DNA from: Takakia lepidozioides
Lineage: Eukaryota; Streptophyta; Takakiopsida; Takakiales; Takakiaceae
DNA: 64,000 nt
Direction of reading: 5' to 3'
NCBI GenBank assembly: GCA_030704615.1
Contig: CM060731.1
Span: 82,314,756 to 82,378,755 of the forward strand
In this document: positions 1 to 12,328 of the stretch, in pieces
Layout: each line of letters starts with the position of its first letter
Position numbering within the stretch: position 1 is the stretch's first letter
Made by a program: the position numbers and the translations under genes
Notes under the pieces: generated by a model
Database searches by the model: none
What the model saw: only the letters and a program-made list of their open reading frames with translations
What the model was told of the DNA's origin: nothing

Positions 1-3000
1 AAGCTTTCAGGGCACATCCTTCATTGGAGGAATCACTGCCCACGATGGGATTCACTGGATTCGTTTCATTCTGATTGTCTGCATGCAGCATCAATTTACA
101 GTCTTGGGACTGGCTGCTTCTCTCCGATAGTGGCAATGTCGGTGATCCAAAACCTCCACTCCTTTGCTTCTCCCTCTCTGATCTAAACAGGTTTAAAAAC
201 ATCTCTATCCTCTTGGCCTTCTCAATAGAGTTGCTCAGGGATGGGGACCATTGAGGTTGTTGCTGAGCAGCCCTCCACTGGGAGTGCCTGGCCTCCTCAA
301 AACTGACCTCATCTCCATCCCTTGTGGTGTATATCTTGCTACCTATGAGAACTATGGTAGATGTGGTAGCTTCTTTGCTACCTTGATCTCCTTCTGCAAT
401 CCACAAATTTCAAGCCCATTAAAGACAACAGAAGCATTGAAACATACAGAGGGTGATTCACAGGATATTGAATACTAATGGCCTTACGGCCATAAACTTC
501 CCCTCAACAGTATGGAGAGTATGGAGAAGAGCGAAAAAGGAACTCAATAATGTCCACAGAGACAGAATCACACGAGCAGCAGTAGCTTGACATTTAACAA
601 AGAAAAAACGAGGAGAGAGTGTGACCATAGCGGGGCTGAAAGGACACTGGAGCATAAACTCTCTACTTGAATCTGCAAGAATGTGTGCCTTCAACCTTAC
701 CAGGTTGTTTGCAATGCTTTTTGCCGACAAGAGACATCAGAGGTGGGTGATTGCCTTCTGTGAAATGCAGTAGTGGGTTTTTCATGAGAGCTTCGGTTCC
801 CCTGCTGTCAAAGTTACAGGGCTTTAGTGTCAACACTCCCACCTAAAAAATCAGCTACACAATCATGCATCCCCTCGTCTGTTTGTCCACTCCAAAAAAT
901 GGATGTCAGCACTAACTTTGCTGCATGAATTCCATTAAAATGCATGTATTTGTCTCAACTATCGGAAAAACGCACATTGTCAAACACTTGGTATGACTAG
1001 AGTAATTTCTTAAGGATTCACACTGTATGAATCTGCATGCTTCATATGTGTACAAGGAGCATAGAGAGCAAAACAAGGAAGGGAAATTGAGTAGACCTCT
1101 GGTTCTCAGGCATGTCATCGAGCCGCAAACGGAGGGTGGCTGGGACAAGGAACTCCTTTGCTTGCACTGTTGGTGCCTTTACCCTGCATTCACACAGGCA
1201 TTCTTTAAGTTAGGTGCTCTCTCTTCCCCACTTTTCTAGACTCATTGTAATTGGGAGGGTTACCAAATTCAGGGCTATGGCACCAGTGCTAGAATGAATT
1301 TTGTGCAATCTAGCATGATGTCTCCATAACCCATACAGCACACACTTCCTTGGCAACTGGATTTCATCAACTGTGAGCGAGTGCTTTGTCATAATCACAT
1401 TCAATTTCATATACCCCAGTGGGCTGAAACACCACAAGAGGCTCCTGGAAGTTAGTATCCTGTGAAGACCATACCCTAGAGGGATGTGTTATAGGAGAGT
1501 TTTTTGCAAGGAACTGTCTTTAAGTACTTTCTGTCTTGTGAGCTTCATGTAGATATAAACATATAAACAAGTATTTTGTTTTCTTCTTCTGACTATGTAT
1601 ACTTAATTGATAAGTTTAGCTGACCTGTCAAACAGTCGAGCCTCTTTTGGGAAGAAGAAAATTCGTTCAGTTAACCATGCAGTGTTTTTACTCAAAAGAG
1701 GGCCAGGAAGCAGGAGAGCCATATGCAAAGAAAACTTACTGGGAGAACTCGTCATCAACAAAAACATTGATTTCTGGTTGGGCAGCTAGGGAACCTTTCT
1801 TGTGAGCAATCTGTACTGTGTATGACAAAACCAACTTAGCATATGTGCACCACAAAGAAAACTTCATTGACTCTGAAGAGTTTTATTTGAGCTTCTTGCA
1901 ACATTCCTTCCAGTATCCTGCTTTCTATTGCCCCATAATCCCTTTTGGGTTTTCTGTGGGTGTGGTTTTCCCTTTTCATTCTTTCACTTCTTCTACTGCC
2001 CTCTATACTATGAGATCCGTGGGAGATTTCACTGTTTATTCAGTGGAACCCAAACTCTCACTGATGTCTTTCACTATGAGGATCAAAAATGCGTGGCAGC
2101 CTACCTACACGAGGCCTTCACCCTTAGACAATCGCTAGAACATTAATTGTGGTTTCTGGATTTGTTCCTCTCTCATGTTTTCTTCCATTTTGTCCCATAA
2201 GCTCTACGAGCTTTCCGCGGACGTTATAAAGCACCATTTCATTTCATTTCTCAGCATTTCATTTCTCATAACCTTCCTTTCCGTTCTCTAGAGAGTGTCT
2301 CTAAACTAATTCAAAGCTGCAGCGTGTTTGATGCCGCTGGCCAGCTTGTGCTGACAAGACAGGCAAGAGATTGAGGGTAAAGAACACTTCCTTCTTCTCT
2401 ACTACAAATCATGGGCTGCTGCTAGTGCCTATTCAGGGACAGACATCTTACAGGGTTGTTTCAGTATGGGGACCAGCAATGCCTGGCAGAATATCTACAT
2501 GAAGCTCTCCACCTTAGAGAATCTTTGGAAGGCAATAGTAGTCTTCAGGCTGCTTTTTGTGGCTAGGCCTACTTCACTAGTTTCTCATTCTTGACCCATG
2601 AGTTCTGAGGCTTTAGAACCCATACAGTTTGTTGCTCAGATTTTCTCTCCTATACAAGCCCATGCACACACCTTCCCATCAGTCCATTTTGCTGGTAGTT
2701 GAGTGTTCTCCTTCGTGACTTCTGACTGGCTCCCCAAATTCTTCCACAATGGAGCAGAAACATGACTCATGGCTGCATGGAAGCTGGCAGGCTGTTGGAT
2801 GGATGGGAGAGATGGCTTCTTGCCAACCTCAGGATCGACATACACTGCAAAGCCAGTATTTTCTGGTCTGCAAAAGCAACGCAAAGCTAGAGTTACTTTT
2901 GGTTCTTGCATACAACTGTTTCTGCAAACATAGGATTGCAAATCAACTGTAAGAGAACTCATTATATCCATGGCAGGACAGGAGGGTCTATGGGACACAG

Positions 3001-6000
3001 TAGAACTACAGGGAACCCAAGACAAATTGTCAAAAAACCCTGGAGCCAGAGTGCCTCCCACAGGCCTCCCACAGGCCAGCTGCCTAGAGTGAAAGAAAGA
3101 CAGAAGGAAGCTTTATAACTCTGTAAGAAATGAAATGGTGCTTTATAACGTCCGCGGAAAGCTCATAGAGCTTATGGGACAAAATGGAAGGAAACATGAG
3201 AGAGGAAACAAAACCAGAACCCAAGAATACGAACTAATGTTCTAGCGATTGTCTAAGGGTGTGCAGGTAGGCTGCCAAGCATTTTTTATCCTCGTAGTGG
3301 AAGCTTCAGTGAGAGATTGGGTTCCACTGAATAAACAGTGGAATCTCCCACGGATCTCGTAGTATAGAGGGCAGTAGAAGAAGAAGTGTTCTTCAGTTTC
3401 AATTTCCTGGCTGCACCCTGTAGGAGAAAGATTGACTATCTACAACACATTTACCTTTGAGTTGGTGCTGGTTGAGCTTTTCGTCTTGGTTGTCCCTGCA
3501 GCGACTGTGAAGGTACCCTCAGTGAATGACCTCCTGAAACAGAAAGAAAAGAACTTGGCATCATCCACATTGTGTGTTCAGTGGAGCGGAGCATACCATT
3601 TGCAAATCTCAGAGGCATAAATTGGCAGCATAACTCAACAGTTACAACAACGTATGAGACAGGATAAAATACACAGTTTGCTCTTGAGCGTACTAGAATT
3701 GTTGATTATCTGTGTATGCTCCTTCCTAGGTCTATTACAATTAACCCTCTTAGTCTTCTCATATTGATATTCAATGTGGCCAAAATGCAGCTCAAAGGCC
3801 TGATGATTGCAATACTAAGAACCTAGGCTAAAGACACCCTTGAACTAACGAACCCGTGCAGGGAGCATGACCTCTACCTCCGGCCAAATGCCCAAATGAG
3901 CGTGGTCTCTCTGACTCAAAAGCTTCTTGCTCCTGCACAACCTCCCATACCAACAATTAGCTTTACACAAAAGAACACAAAGATGATGCACTACTCAACA
4001 CTACAGTCAGATTGAACAAGCTGTCAAGAGATCCTGACTGTAGTTTTACCTCCTGGAGTTCACGTTCGCCACGCTTGATCATTCTCTTCATGAAGCTCTT
4101 GTGCATATTCTCTAATCTGCCTATTGGCTGGGCTTCCCTGTCACCCATATACCACAGCCTCAGCTAAGCAGTTCCCAAGCAAGAACCAGAAGTGCAGCTT
4201 TGATGGTTAATAATTGTGACACTCAGAACTTCCTTAATTGAGCAGGAAACCCAGGTCTGAGAGAGTTAAGTCTGCATCATACATTCTTATCCACCAACAT
4301 TGATGGAAAACTAACCAAACTAGAGGTTATATATCCATCCAAATCTATGTGATTATGCAGGGATATTCAAAAAAATTAGCAGACATAAGAACAAAATTGA
4401 AGTAGGTATGAAATACCCAACCTTGCTAGGCCAAGCTCATAGACTTCATTTGCCTTGGTATAATGTCTGCAGATCTCCAGGTAGGTAGCATAAGCTTCAT
4501 AGAAAAGGGCATGATCTTGGCCTATTCCATGTGTTTCCAGAAATGCGAAGATGTCCCTTGGATCCGTACAGCAATCTGCCTGCATGACAACACGGATATG
4601 CAGTGAAATCCACTCAAGGCTGGATTAGAGGACAAAAGTGCTAATATCTATGTAGCTAGAAGCCTCGCTGCCCCCTTGTCAATTTGTCCTCTATCTCAGA
4701 TTATATGAGTCATATTCTGATCAGGATAATGAAGAAATTTACACTGATTTCTGGCATCAGAGTACACTATATTCAAGACTGCTGTGGCTAACTGAATGGT
4801 TCCCAAGAGGGCCACTTGCTATAGCTTTTCAAGGAGAACTCCAGTCCACGTTGAAATTGACCAAACTTAAGGGGGAAGAGGAAAGGATAGTTTGAGAAAG
4901 AACTCACATATTGCACCCAGAGTCGCAGATAGCGCACATCAGATTTGTAGCGTTCATCTGCTTGAAAGGTGTGTGTGCATGCCTCCAGCAATGGCAGCAG
5001 CTCAGACTGTGCACCTCCTGATGGGAAGGCCTCTTTTACCCACTTTATGCACCTGGTGCACAATATAAACTTGCTTTGAAAGCTGCCATCCCTTCAAGTT
5101 CCTTAACAGACAACTAAAAATTCTTTGTAGTATTAAAACAAAAGGTATTAGCATCTGGCTCTTTCCCTTCGCCCCAAATCTCTACCTGTGTACCTTTGGA
5201 CCATTGGGCCTCCCACGACTAAATTAAATTTTTTGTTTATGCCTTTCTCTGTAAGCTCTATGAGCTTTCCGCGGACGTTATAAAGCACCATTTCATTTCA
5301 TTTCTGTAAGACCTCTTCCTTTTGACAATCTGCCACTGTCTCCCTGCATCAAGAATTTGAAAAATTGTCCTCCAACAGTAATATTTCATAGAAACCACAA
5401 CAAGAGTATACATGTAGCATACTCTCATGAGAAAGTAGTGGAGCAGGGTGGAATTCGAGAAACTTAACCAAATAGGACCACGTAGAAATTTCCTTCTAAC
5501 TTAAGGATCAGCATCATTCTACAGAGAACACCTGGAAACTGCATGCTCATTGAAGAAGAGAAAAAAACAGGCATATTGCTATCGCCTTGAAAGATGGGTT
5601 AGGCATCAGGATAAGGAGGCAGGGTTTACTGCATCTGCAATATTTCCGGAAAATGTCTGGGAATAGCCCACTTTGACAAGCTAAGACAAGACATTCTTGC
5701 TTTCTCTGTAATGTCACTGTTCACCGTGGAGTTGAGGTGCCCGTCCTTTTTTACTCTCCAAACAGGACTTACCCAAGCCCTGCTAAATACGAGGGGGTGA
5801 AGAGACACATTGATAGACATCGAAAAGACACATTGAGTGCTCATGAGATTACAGAAACAACATACCGGAGCCATGGTTCGAGAGGATCGTCCCCTTCGTA
5901 ATTGTCAATGGCTTCAATCATCTTCCTGCAAAAAATTCCGCCATAAGTTGATTTAACCAATGCTTTTGAGGCAGTCGCTCCCCTCTGGCAAAGATTGCAG

Positions 6001-7052
6001 AAACTGGGAGCAGCATCTCACATCCTCTTAGCTATTCACACCTTACATGAGCATGCTGTGGGAAAAGTTATGACACACGAGGGCGTCATCAAGGAGGTAC
6101 AGAGAAAACTAGAGTCAAGCCAGGATGCCACGCTCTGTGGACTATACATTGATGACCTGGAAGAATTCATCAGGGCTGACAAGGGCTAAGAACAGAGCTA
6201 GATGGAGGACATTTTGTTGTAGGCTGATGGCACTCTTATCCTGATACCCATTACAATTCTCACATCACCAAGCTTGTCTAGAAGAATTGCAGGACGATAT
6301 GGGACTGCAGGTGAACTTGAGAAAATCAAAGGTGCTAGTGTTCAACATGACAAATCCTCAGATGCAGGACAACCGATTTTTGTTCTGAATTCTACACATG
6401 TATGGAAATGGTGCCTACTGCCCCCAGCCTCGAGCACAAAGAAAGCAGAAAAGGACAGATTCACCAAAGGATCAGCTGCATCATTCAACTACAAGCCCAA
6501 TGATAGGGATACTCTATTGTGCAAATGGCTATTTGGTTTGGTGGTCGCCCCCTTTCAGACATCTGGGGCCTGCTCATAGTTATCCCTTTGGTACAAACTT
6601 ATAAGCCCTACTTTACTGCAGCAGATGATTGGCGCAACAAAACATCAAGCAGATAGGGTACAAAGCTATCCGTGTCTGCACCAGGCTGCAGAAAGAAACA
6701 GAGCAACAATGTTTATCCTCCTGGCCTGCGTAATCAGCCCCAAAGAGATACTATTGTCTGTTTTTAGGGATACCTAATCTTTAGTGGAGGCAAATTCCTT
6801 TGAAGATCCTAAGTGCATAGCAGTCCTGCTTGAAAAGTCATCTTCGGGTGACCCTTGATCTATATTCTGAAGCATCTCTCGGAAGAAGTATAATCCAAAC
6901 CTGCGTTGATGCTCAAAGATGTTGATCCGGGTGGGACCTTCCGTTTTCGCCTTGAGAGCCTCATTGAGCACTTCCACGTGCCTTCCCTGTCTTAGCGGCT
7001 GTACATTCTCTTTGCTGAGCTCCCAATCCATGATTTTACCCTTGTCACATGC
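1..7052 (-). CDS. BUBR1: BUBR1/MAD3-like spindle-checkpoint protein, partial at left edge
   Basis: Part of the mitotic checkpoint complex that restrains APC/C-Cdc20 until kinetochores are attached. Exons with GT-AG sites and matching phase: 6901-7052, 5866-5925, 4908-5052, 4422-4579 and 4050-4137. Together they give the Mad3/BUB1 TPR region: WELSKENVQPL (first KEN box), KMIEAIDNYEGDDPLEPW, RYLRLWVQY, HALFYEAYATYLE and the C-terminal AQPIGRLE helix. Exon 2672-2867 carries a second KEN box (TKENTQLPAKW). Exon 1-393 carries a GLEBS/BUB3-binding-like motif (RDGDEVSFEEARH) and runs off the window. An exon at 3455-3533 is tentative because its phase needs a further exon or another donor near 4060; another possible exon lies near 670-805. 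The start is unresolved: MDWELSK near 7033 or an upstream exon. A kinase domain, if any, lies outside, so a BUB1-type protein is not excluded, but two KEN boxes favour BUBR1. Confidence 0.85.
1980..2255 (+). mobile_element. LINE 3' end fragment, copy 1
   Basis: This stretch matches the 3' part of the LINE at 40.2-40.5 kb: the segment coding for a Cys/His knuckle (CPLYYE), then untranslated sequence ending in GAGCTTTCCGCGGACG and a CATTTCATTT tail. It sits in an intron of the BUBR1-like gene, antisense to it. Severe 5' truncation with a constant 3' tail is typical of target-primed reverse transcription. Confidence 0.8.
2340..2600 (+). mobile_element. LINE C-terminal fragment, diverged copy 2
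   Basis: A second, more diverged copy of the same LINE C-terminal region lies just downstream of copy 1. AAGAACACTTCCTTCTTCT corresponds to the EHFFFY coding segment, and the ACATGAAGCTCTCCACCTTAGAGAATC part matches the following segment. The usual CATTTCATTT tail is not seen here, so the copy is older or broken. Confidence 0.55.
3122..3432 (-). mobile_element. LINE 3' end fragment, copy 3
   Basis: Reverse-complement copy of the same LINE 3' end. It starts at the tail (AATGAAATGGTGCTTTATAA), passes the CCGCGGAAAGCTC block and reaches the segment coding the knuckle (GAAGAAGAAGTGTTCTTCAG). It lies in a BUBR1 intron in the same orientation as the gene and abuts the tentative exon 3455-3533. Confidence 0.8.
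5245..5306 (+). mobile_element. LINE tail fragment, copy 4
   Basis: About 60 bp of the same 3' tail (GCTCTATGAGCTTTCCGCGG then the CATTTCATTT end), an extreme 5' truncation, in the intron between BUBR1 exons 5052 and 5866. Confidence 0.7.
5950..6610 (+). pseudogene. Non-LTR reverse transcriptase fragment
   Basis: Translated + strand reads like the middle of a LINE reverse transcriptase: FEAVAPLWQRLQKLGAASH (usual AFDxVxRxxLWxxLxxLG), then GLYIDDLEEFI where elements usually have QGCPLSPxLFGLYIDELE, then an ADGTLILI segment in place of the catalytic ADDxVLI. Several stops and frame breaks (for example after position 6186) make it dead. It lies antisense in the intron between BUBR1 exons 5866-5925 and 6901-7052. 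The LINE lineage differs from the one at 37.7 kb as far as can be judged by eye. Confidence 0.7.
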
Positions 7053-8130
7053 CTGCATTTAGCATCAACCAAAGACAGTCTGACTTGTCTTTAAGCGCAC
7101 GTCTTCACACAAAACATCGGTGTAGGGTGGAATATTTTCAGATGCGGAAAATGTGTCCTTCCAGATACGTTGTAGCTCCGAGTGATCATATCCATGGAAG
7201 GAAGACAACCAAACCACACATATTCAGAGGAAAGGGGAAGGGAGTTTGAACCTGAAGTCACGTAAGGTTTTGCTTGCTATACCGTGGTGGAAGTCGGAAT
7301 TCATTTTGATACTGGCGGCGAAAGTGAGTTTCATTGTGGGCGCATATGATTTAGTATAACAGATGGCAATACCATGAGAGGAACAAACAGACTTGAGGCG
7401 TAGAATAGGACCTTCAAATAGAGAACCCTGGTTTCACTTACCAAAATGGAGAGGCACTTAGTTCTGCCCAGAAGATTGAACATACTTCATGAGAGGGGGA
7501 AACTCTCTAACGGGAAGCAAATCGGCTCATGGCTTACCTTGTGGCTATGTCCAGCTCCCGCTTATATGACCAACCCCTTCTCCTTCATCGCACTTTCGTA
7601 CACATCTCTCACACACACAAATTTGGAAACGGATCCTTTCTGATGAATCACGTCATCAGATTGTTTCTTCCTTTCTTCCTTGTCCTCTTTCAACAGATTC
7701 CTTTACGCTTGGAAACACCCTTCAAACCTTCGATTTCAATCAGCACAGAAACTTAGACACGCGAAGAAGAGTGGCATTCCATGTATCGAAAAAGGGCGGG
7801 CCGTGTTCTCAGACCCGAGGCGCAGGTAGCCGTTGCAGCGTTCAAAGTTCAAACCAGTGTTAAGGCGGGTATATAGTAGGGTATGTGGAATGGTCTCTAA
7901 TACCCTACTAGGTGGGTATGAGCTAGGACAACACCCCTCAATACCCTGGTTGTCCCCAGTAAGTGTTTGTAAGAAGCCAACCAGACCAGCCTGGTGTAAG
8001 AGTTCGCGATACCAACCACCTACCTTTGTTGTGGAGGAGGAATGCAAACTGAAGGGTAACGTCATCCAGAGTGATACCAGACAACAGGGTGACGTGACAA
8101 GAGATAAAAAATTTGCAACCTTAATTAATT
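7053..8130. other. Region upstream of BUBR1-like gene
   Basis: No convincing coding exon is seen. It should hold the 5' untranslated region and promoter of the BUBR1-like gene. An 11-bp perfect inverted repeat (TAGTAGGGTAT at 7874-7884 and its complement at 7900-7910, 15-nt loop) is the only clear structure. Confidence 0.4.
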
Positions 8131-11100
8131 GAGGTTTCACATTTTAATTCATTTAAAAATATTATTAATACCTAATAAAGGTGATACCTTCATTCTTTGA
8201 CATTAGTGTCTTCAATGCGGGCACCTGTGGTTGCGACGGGCCGCATGTGGGAGAGGGGGTCATGACGGGTGGGGCGTTCCCTACCCGTGGGGGCTCAGTT
8301 TGCTCAGCTGACTGAGCAGACTATATATATATAATTACATATGACCTTAAAATAGACAATGTCTCACAGAGATCATGGCTTTAAAAGCCCACTTAGTTGT
8401 CGTCTGCAAATCACAGTCATGATTGAAATGAACAGGTGATCCATCAATCTAGTGCTCACATAATTCCTCTGAGAAAGACCCTGTGACTTTAATAGACATA
8501 AGTGGTTGAGCATGATGCTTTCTATATATCAAATACCTAACCCAGTAGTTCTGTTTTGACACTTGAAGAAAAATTCAATCTTGAAGCCCCATTCCAACTC
8601 TGAAATCACTTGGCCTAATACAAAACACAAACTCAGGAGTTGAAAACCAGTCCTGCTTATATCAAATTCCAGACTGGTCAGATTACTGGATATGTAAAGT
8701 CATAACTTCGGATAGTTTCAGTGCTTGTCAATCATCTACGATTCAAGAGCACTTAAAACTAAGTGAGTTCAATAGGAAGGGAATAAGGATTATCTGGTGG
8801 AGCAGCTTAGATAAGCCACTTCCCATCGTATGTAGATATCCGCCCTACTCGACGAAGATTCAGCCGTTGTTCATCGTACCCATGTGTGTTTATCTTTGCT
8901 ACCAATAAGCAACATCATATGCAGCAAATACAACATGACTCAAGAATGCATGACAGCCGAGGAGCCCTCACTTGTACCTGTCCCAAAAAGCACCACAAGC
9001 CAATGTGGGTTAGTGAGGATGTACGAGGTGAGTTCCAGACTCTCGCACTTGCTATTATAGGTCGAATGTAAGTGGTGAGAAAACAACACGGGGAATCCTG
9101 CGTAAAAGACAAGGGACATTGGGGTTTTGAGACTTGAAGAAGACGAGATGTTGGCGGGGAGGGAAGCAGATGAGTTCGCGATTTTTCGTTAAGTGGCTGC
9201 AGGATGAAATCATCAAAATTTCGTTGATAACACAGATGGAGGGCGAGTTGGATGACGGGCAGGGATGAAGACACCAGTTTTCATCAGCAGGATGAGTGGC
9301 GGACGATATGGATGACAAGGTAACGAAACAGCAATAAAGTGATCTGTTTTTCATTTTTGTATGAATGAGGGGGTGGATTAACGACAGGCATGAATGAGGG
9401 CGTTCTTCATAAGTGTTTATGGACAAATGGTGGGATGAAATAATACATCTGGATGGATGAAAAGTAAAGGGGCACCAGGGAGAATAAGTTGTAGTGCAGC
9501 CTTTTATTAAATGATGATAAATGAACAGCAGAAAATTCATTGAAATAAGGCTCCACGTAGTATCTAAGTATTTTTAGATAGAAGAAGACAAGCGTATGAT
9601 CTGGCGCAGAGGGGGATAACACCCGACGGCCATCACATTTTCTATTAGCTTGTCTCTTATATTTCAAGATAAAGTAGAGAGTAGCTAAGTATGCACTTGA
9701 TAGAATGGCGGTCATTAAAGGACCTGCTGGCTCGTCTTCCGCATATAAGTAGAGACACAAGACGCTTAAGCTCACTTCTCTTGTAGCGACTTTTGTGAAG
9801 TAAAGATACCTTCTTGATGTAAGCAATGGTACAATCGTGATTGTCTTTGTGTGAGAGCAACATTAGTGCCATGAAGATCCAGAAATTAGAGTCTCTTTCT
9901 TAGAGTGTTTCACAGACAATAGACATGGGTACAAGCAGCCGGAAAAATAGTTATAGACTTGAATGTATAGTGGTGCAAGAGCATTTAGAGAAGGATTACA
10001 TGTAGGCAAGAGTGAGAGAAGGAGAGGGAGATGAGGACAATGCCTTACAAATAGATGCAAAACCAGCGGTATTACCTGTAGCTTCAGAACAAGTAGTGGC
10101 AGGAAGATCTATGACCACATGCAACTCTAACCTTGGCAAGCTTGTGGACTGAGGTCTGTTCACAAATGAGGAGGTGGTACCAAGGCTTGTAGGAGGCAGA
10201 AGTGTCAATCATGATCCGAGGGAAATCCTCCAGGGATGATATTTCCATTGAATAACACATAGAGATTCATTGCTAGGCTATTAATGCACGCACTTCTATC
10301 TTCAGACTTTCTCTTCCGCTGTAGTCATGGAGATAGATAGTGATCTAACTGGTTGAAATGATGTGGGTGTCAGTGCCCCTTATTTTTACTTATACTATTG
10401 CTTTCAAACACATATCTCTAAACATGCAGATAAGCAGTAGAGGAAAGGTAGTACACTTATCCATGTACCCGACCTTGTAAGCTTGTGGTAAAGTGGCCTG
10501 AGACATATTGGTAATGTCTCCTTCAACACCATAGACAGTAGCAAGAACCTCTTATACAACACTAAAGCACTTGCAGGAAACGAATGAGAGAGATAGACCC
10601 AATGTGAGTATGACTTCATGTATTTGATAGAGGTCAAGGGTCATGTTTCCCTTGTCAAGCCCATATGGTATATCCCGAAAGCCGCGCGAGGGCATGTTGT
10701 TGTCCATAAAGATCGCCACCAGCCTGTGTAGATATCTCCTTCTCTGGATCGGGGGGTACTAGTAATGCAAGTGATTATGAATTCAGAGACAGCCTCGTGG
10801 GTTTCACGTAGAGCCCGCAAGTTGCTTAGTAAGTTGTGTACTCCAGAAACTCCTAATGTCATAAAAACTGTCATGTGCGTGTTTATTTTCCGGATGTTTT
10901 TCATAAGAGGTTACATATGTCTAAATTCTGTCTATCGACTTATGAACGTATAGTAAGGCCTTAGTGTATTTTATGACCCAATAAGTCTTATTTAGGTACC
11001 AAACCCTCCAGATCAGAAAACATGTATCTTCTTAGAATGTACTTAAAGCCTAGGATATGAAATATGAGAAAGAAAAGAAAAAAAGAAAAAAAAGAAAAAA

Positions 11101-11399
11101 AAAAACCCTCCACCATATCCCTCGGTATAACAGTCCCTTGAAGAGCGAGTGTGGTATGCACTCACCCCTCAAGGGAGTGCATACCAGACTCCAACTCCTC
11201 AGAATTTATATTGCACTCCCATCTCTGCTGTGTAGTCGAGGTTGGCCACTTGCTGTCAACACTCAGTGGTCATACACTATCATATTTAACAAGTACTGAC
11301 TTCTACATTGTTACTGCTCCTTGAAGCAAAGACAGCTACATAACACCATTTTCATGAAGAAAAGAATACATATACCTTTAAGAAGATCAATTACCTGAA
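8131..11399. other. Non-coding stretch without recognised genes
   Basis: Open frames here are short, low in conserved motifs and overlap on both strands. Visible structure: a stem at about 8306-8329 (TGCTCAG arms), scattered GGATGA-type short repeats at 9.1-9.5 kb, and a purine run (A with G) at 11065-11106. I see no recognisable protein or RNA gene. Confidence 0.4.
11121..11190. repeat. Overlapping inverted repeats
   Basis: TGGTATGCACTC is followed 11 nt later by its exact complement, giving a 12-bp stem. The left arm overlaps a second possible pairing between CCCTTGA and TCAAGGG. The two foldings share bases and so exclude each other. No adjacent gene is recognised. Confidence 0.5.
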
Positions 11400-11419
11400 A
11401 ACCAGATCGGGAAAGACAT

Positions 11420-12310
11420 ATTCTTCAAGGAACTTGATGAGAATGGTATAGAGTCTCTTTCTGCCGAACCCATTGTCTTCTAGGGTCTGTATAAGTATCA
11501 TCAGTTCGGTCACAATGTGTTTCACTTTGTTGGACAGGTATAGTATAGGAAAGCCTGTGAAAGAACCACATTGTAGGATTGACGCACTGGTCTATTTGAC
11601 CGACCGTTAATGTACCGAGTATACTGAAACGGTAGGTTGCTCCTCTTGTCATATTTTTTGAACTCGTAAGTCCCATTGACTGGATCAAGTATTGTCAATT
11701 GCAGATTCATAAAGCAGGCTTCAATATCTACATAATTGGGGCCAAGTCATGAGTTCAAGAGCTCTGGTTTTATTTCCACGATGTCCAGGGGATAGATCCA
11801 CCAAGGGTTCTTATCATTTTGTTTGGTGGTGGGGTCCAGGAATTGCATAGCATCCCCGACATTGACCCAACAGATGTCAATGTACCTGAAGGCATGTAGG
11901 AAGTTGGGCAGGATATGAACCTGCTCCAAGGCTGCCAGTCTGAGAATGAATTCATCTTATACATCAGAAAATATATGTTGCACCATAGAGGTGAACAAGA
12001 GAAACCCATGGGTATGCATGACGTTTGTTGCCATACTCGGTCCCCCGATCGTACAAAGTAGTGTTTCATGAGCCATGTGTGCAGAATGATCAGTCTCTCC
12101 TGTGATAGTACTATCCACCAACCATTTCAAGATGCGGATGGCCCCCATCTGGTTTTCATAAACATCTCCTTGTTGTCACTATATTGTACCCACAGATGGT
12201 GCCTTGCCCTCTTGTATTTGAGATGGTGTTGCAGCTTGAACGCAATATCTACTACATCAGCATAGCTACGGCGTGAGCCCAGCCCCGTGAGCCTGGGAGC
12301 TAAGCTCACG
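11420..12310 (-). pseudogene. Decayed reverse transcriptase (PLE-like or related)
   Basis: Minus-strand fragments in several frames read as one reverse transcriptase: CIPMGFSCSPLWCNIYF (RT motif usually GxPMGxxxSPxxAN), then AFRYIDICWVN, where RTs have RYIDD, so one catalytic Asp codon appears lost, then a conserved-looking C-terminal part (YEFKKYDKRSNLPFQYTRY, NRPVRQSYN). The motif spelling resembles Penelope/GIY-YIG-associated RTs more than LINE or gypsy RTs, but the class is a judgement by eye. Frame shifts between 11.7 and 12.1 kb make it non-functional. Confidence 0.55.
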
Positions 12311-12328
12311 CTTCAGGGAAGCGTGAGC
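12304..12328. repeat. GTGAGC hairpin
   Basis: GCTCACGCTT, a 5-nt loop and its exact complement form a perfect 10-bp stem. It belongs to a cluster of GTGAGC/GCTCAC motifs from 12.26 kb onward that recurs at 13.03-13.09 kb and 33.27-33.34 kb. Confidence 0.65.

Noticed and set aside
8306-8340. Hairpin followed by TATATATATA as a terminator
   Set aside because: Bacterial-type terminators are not expected here and no adjacent gene supports it.
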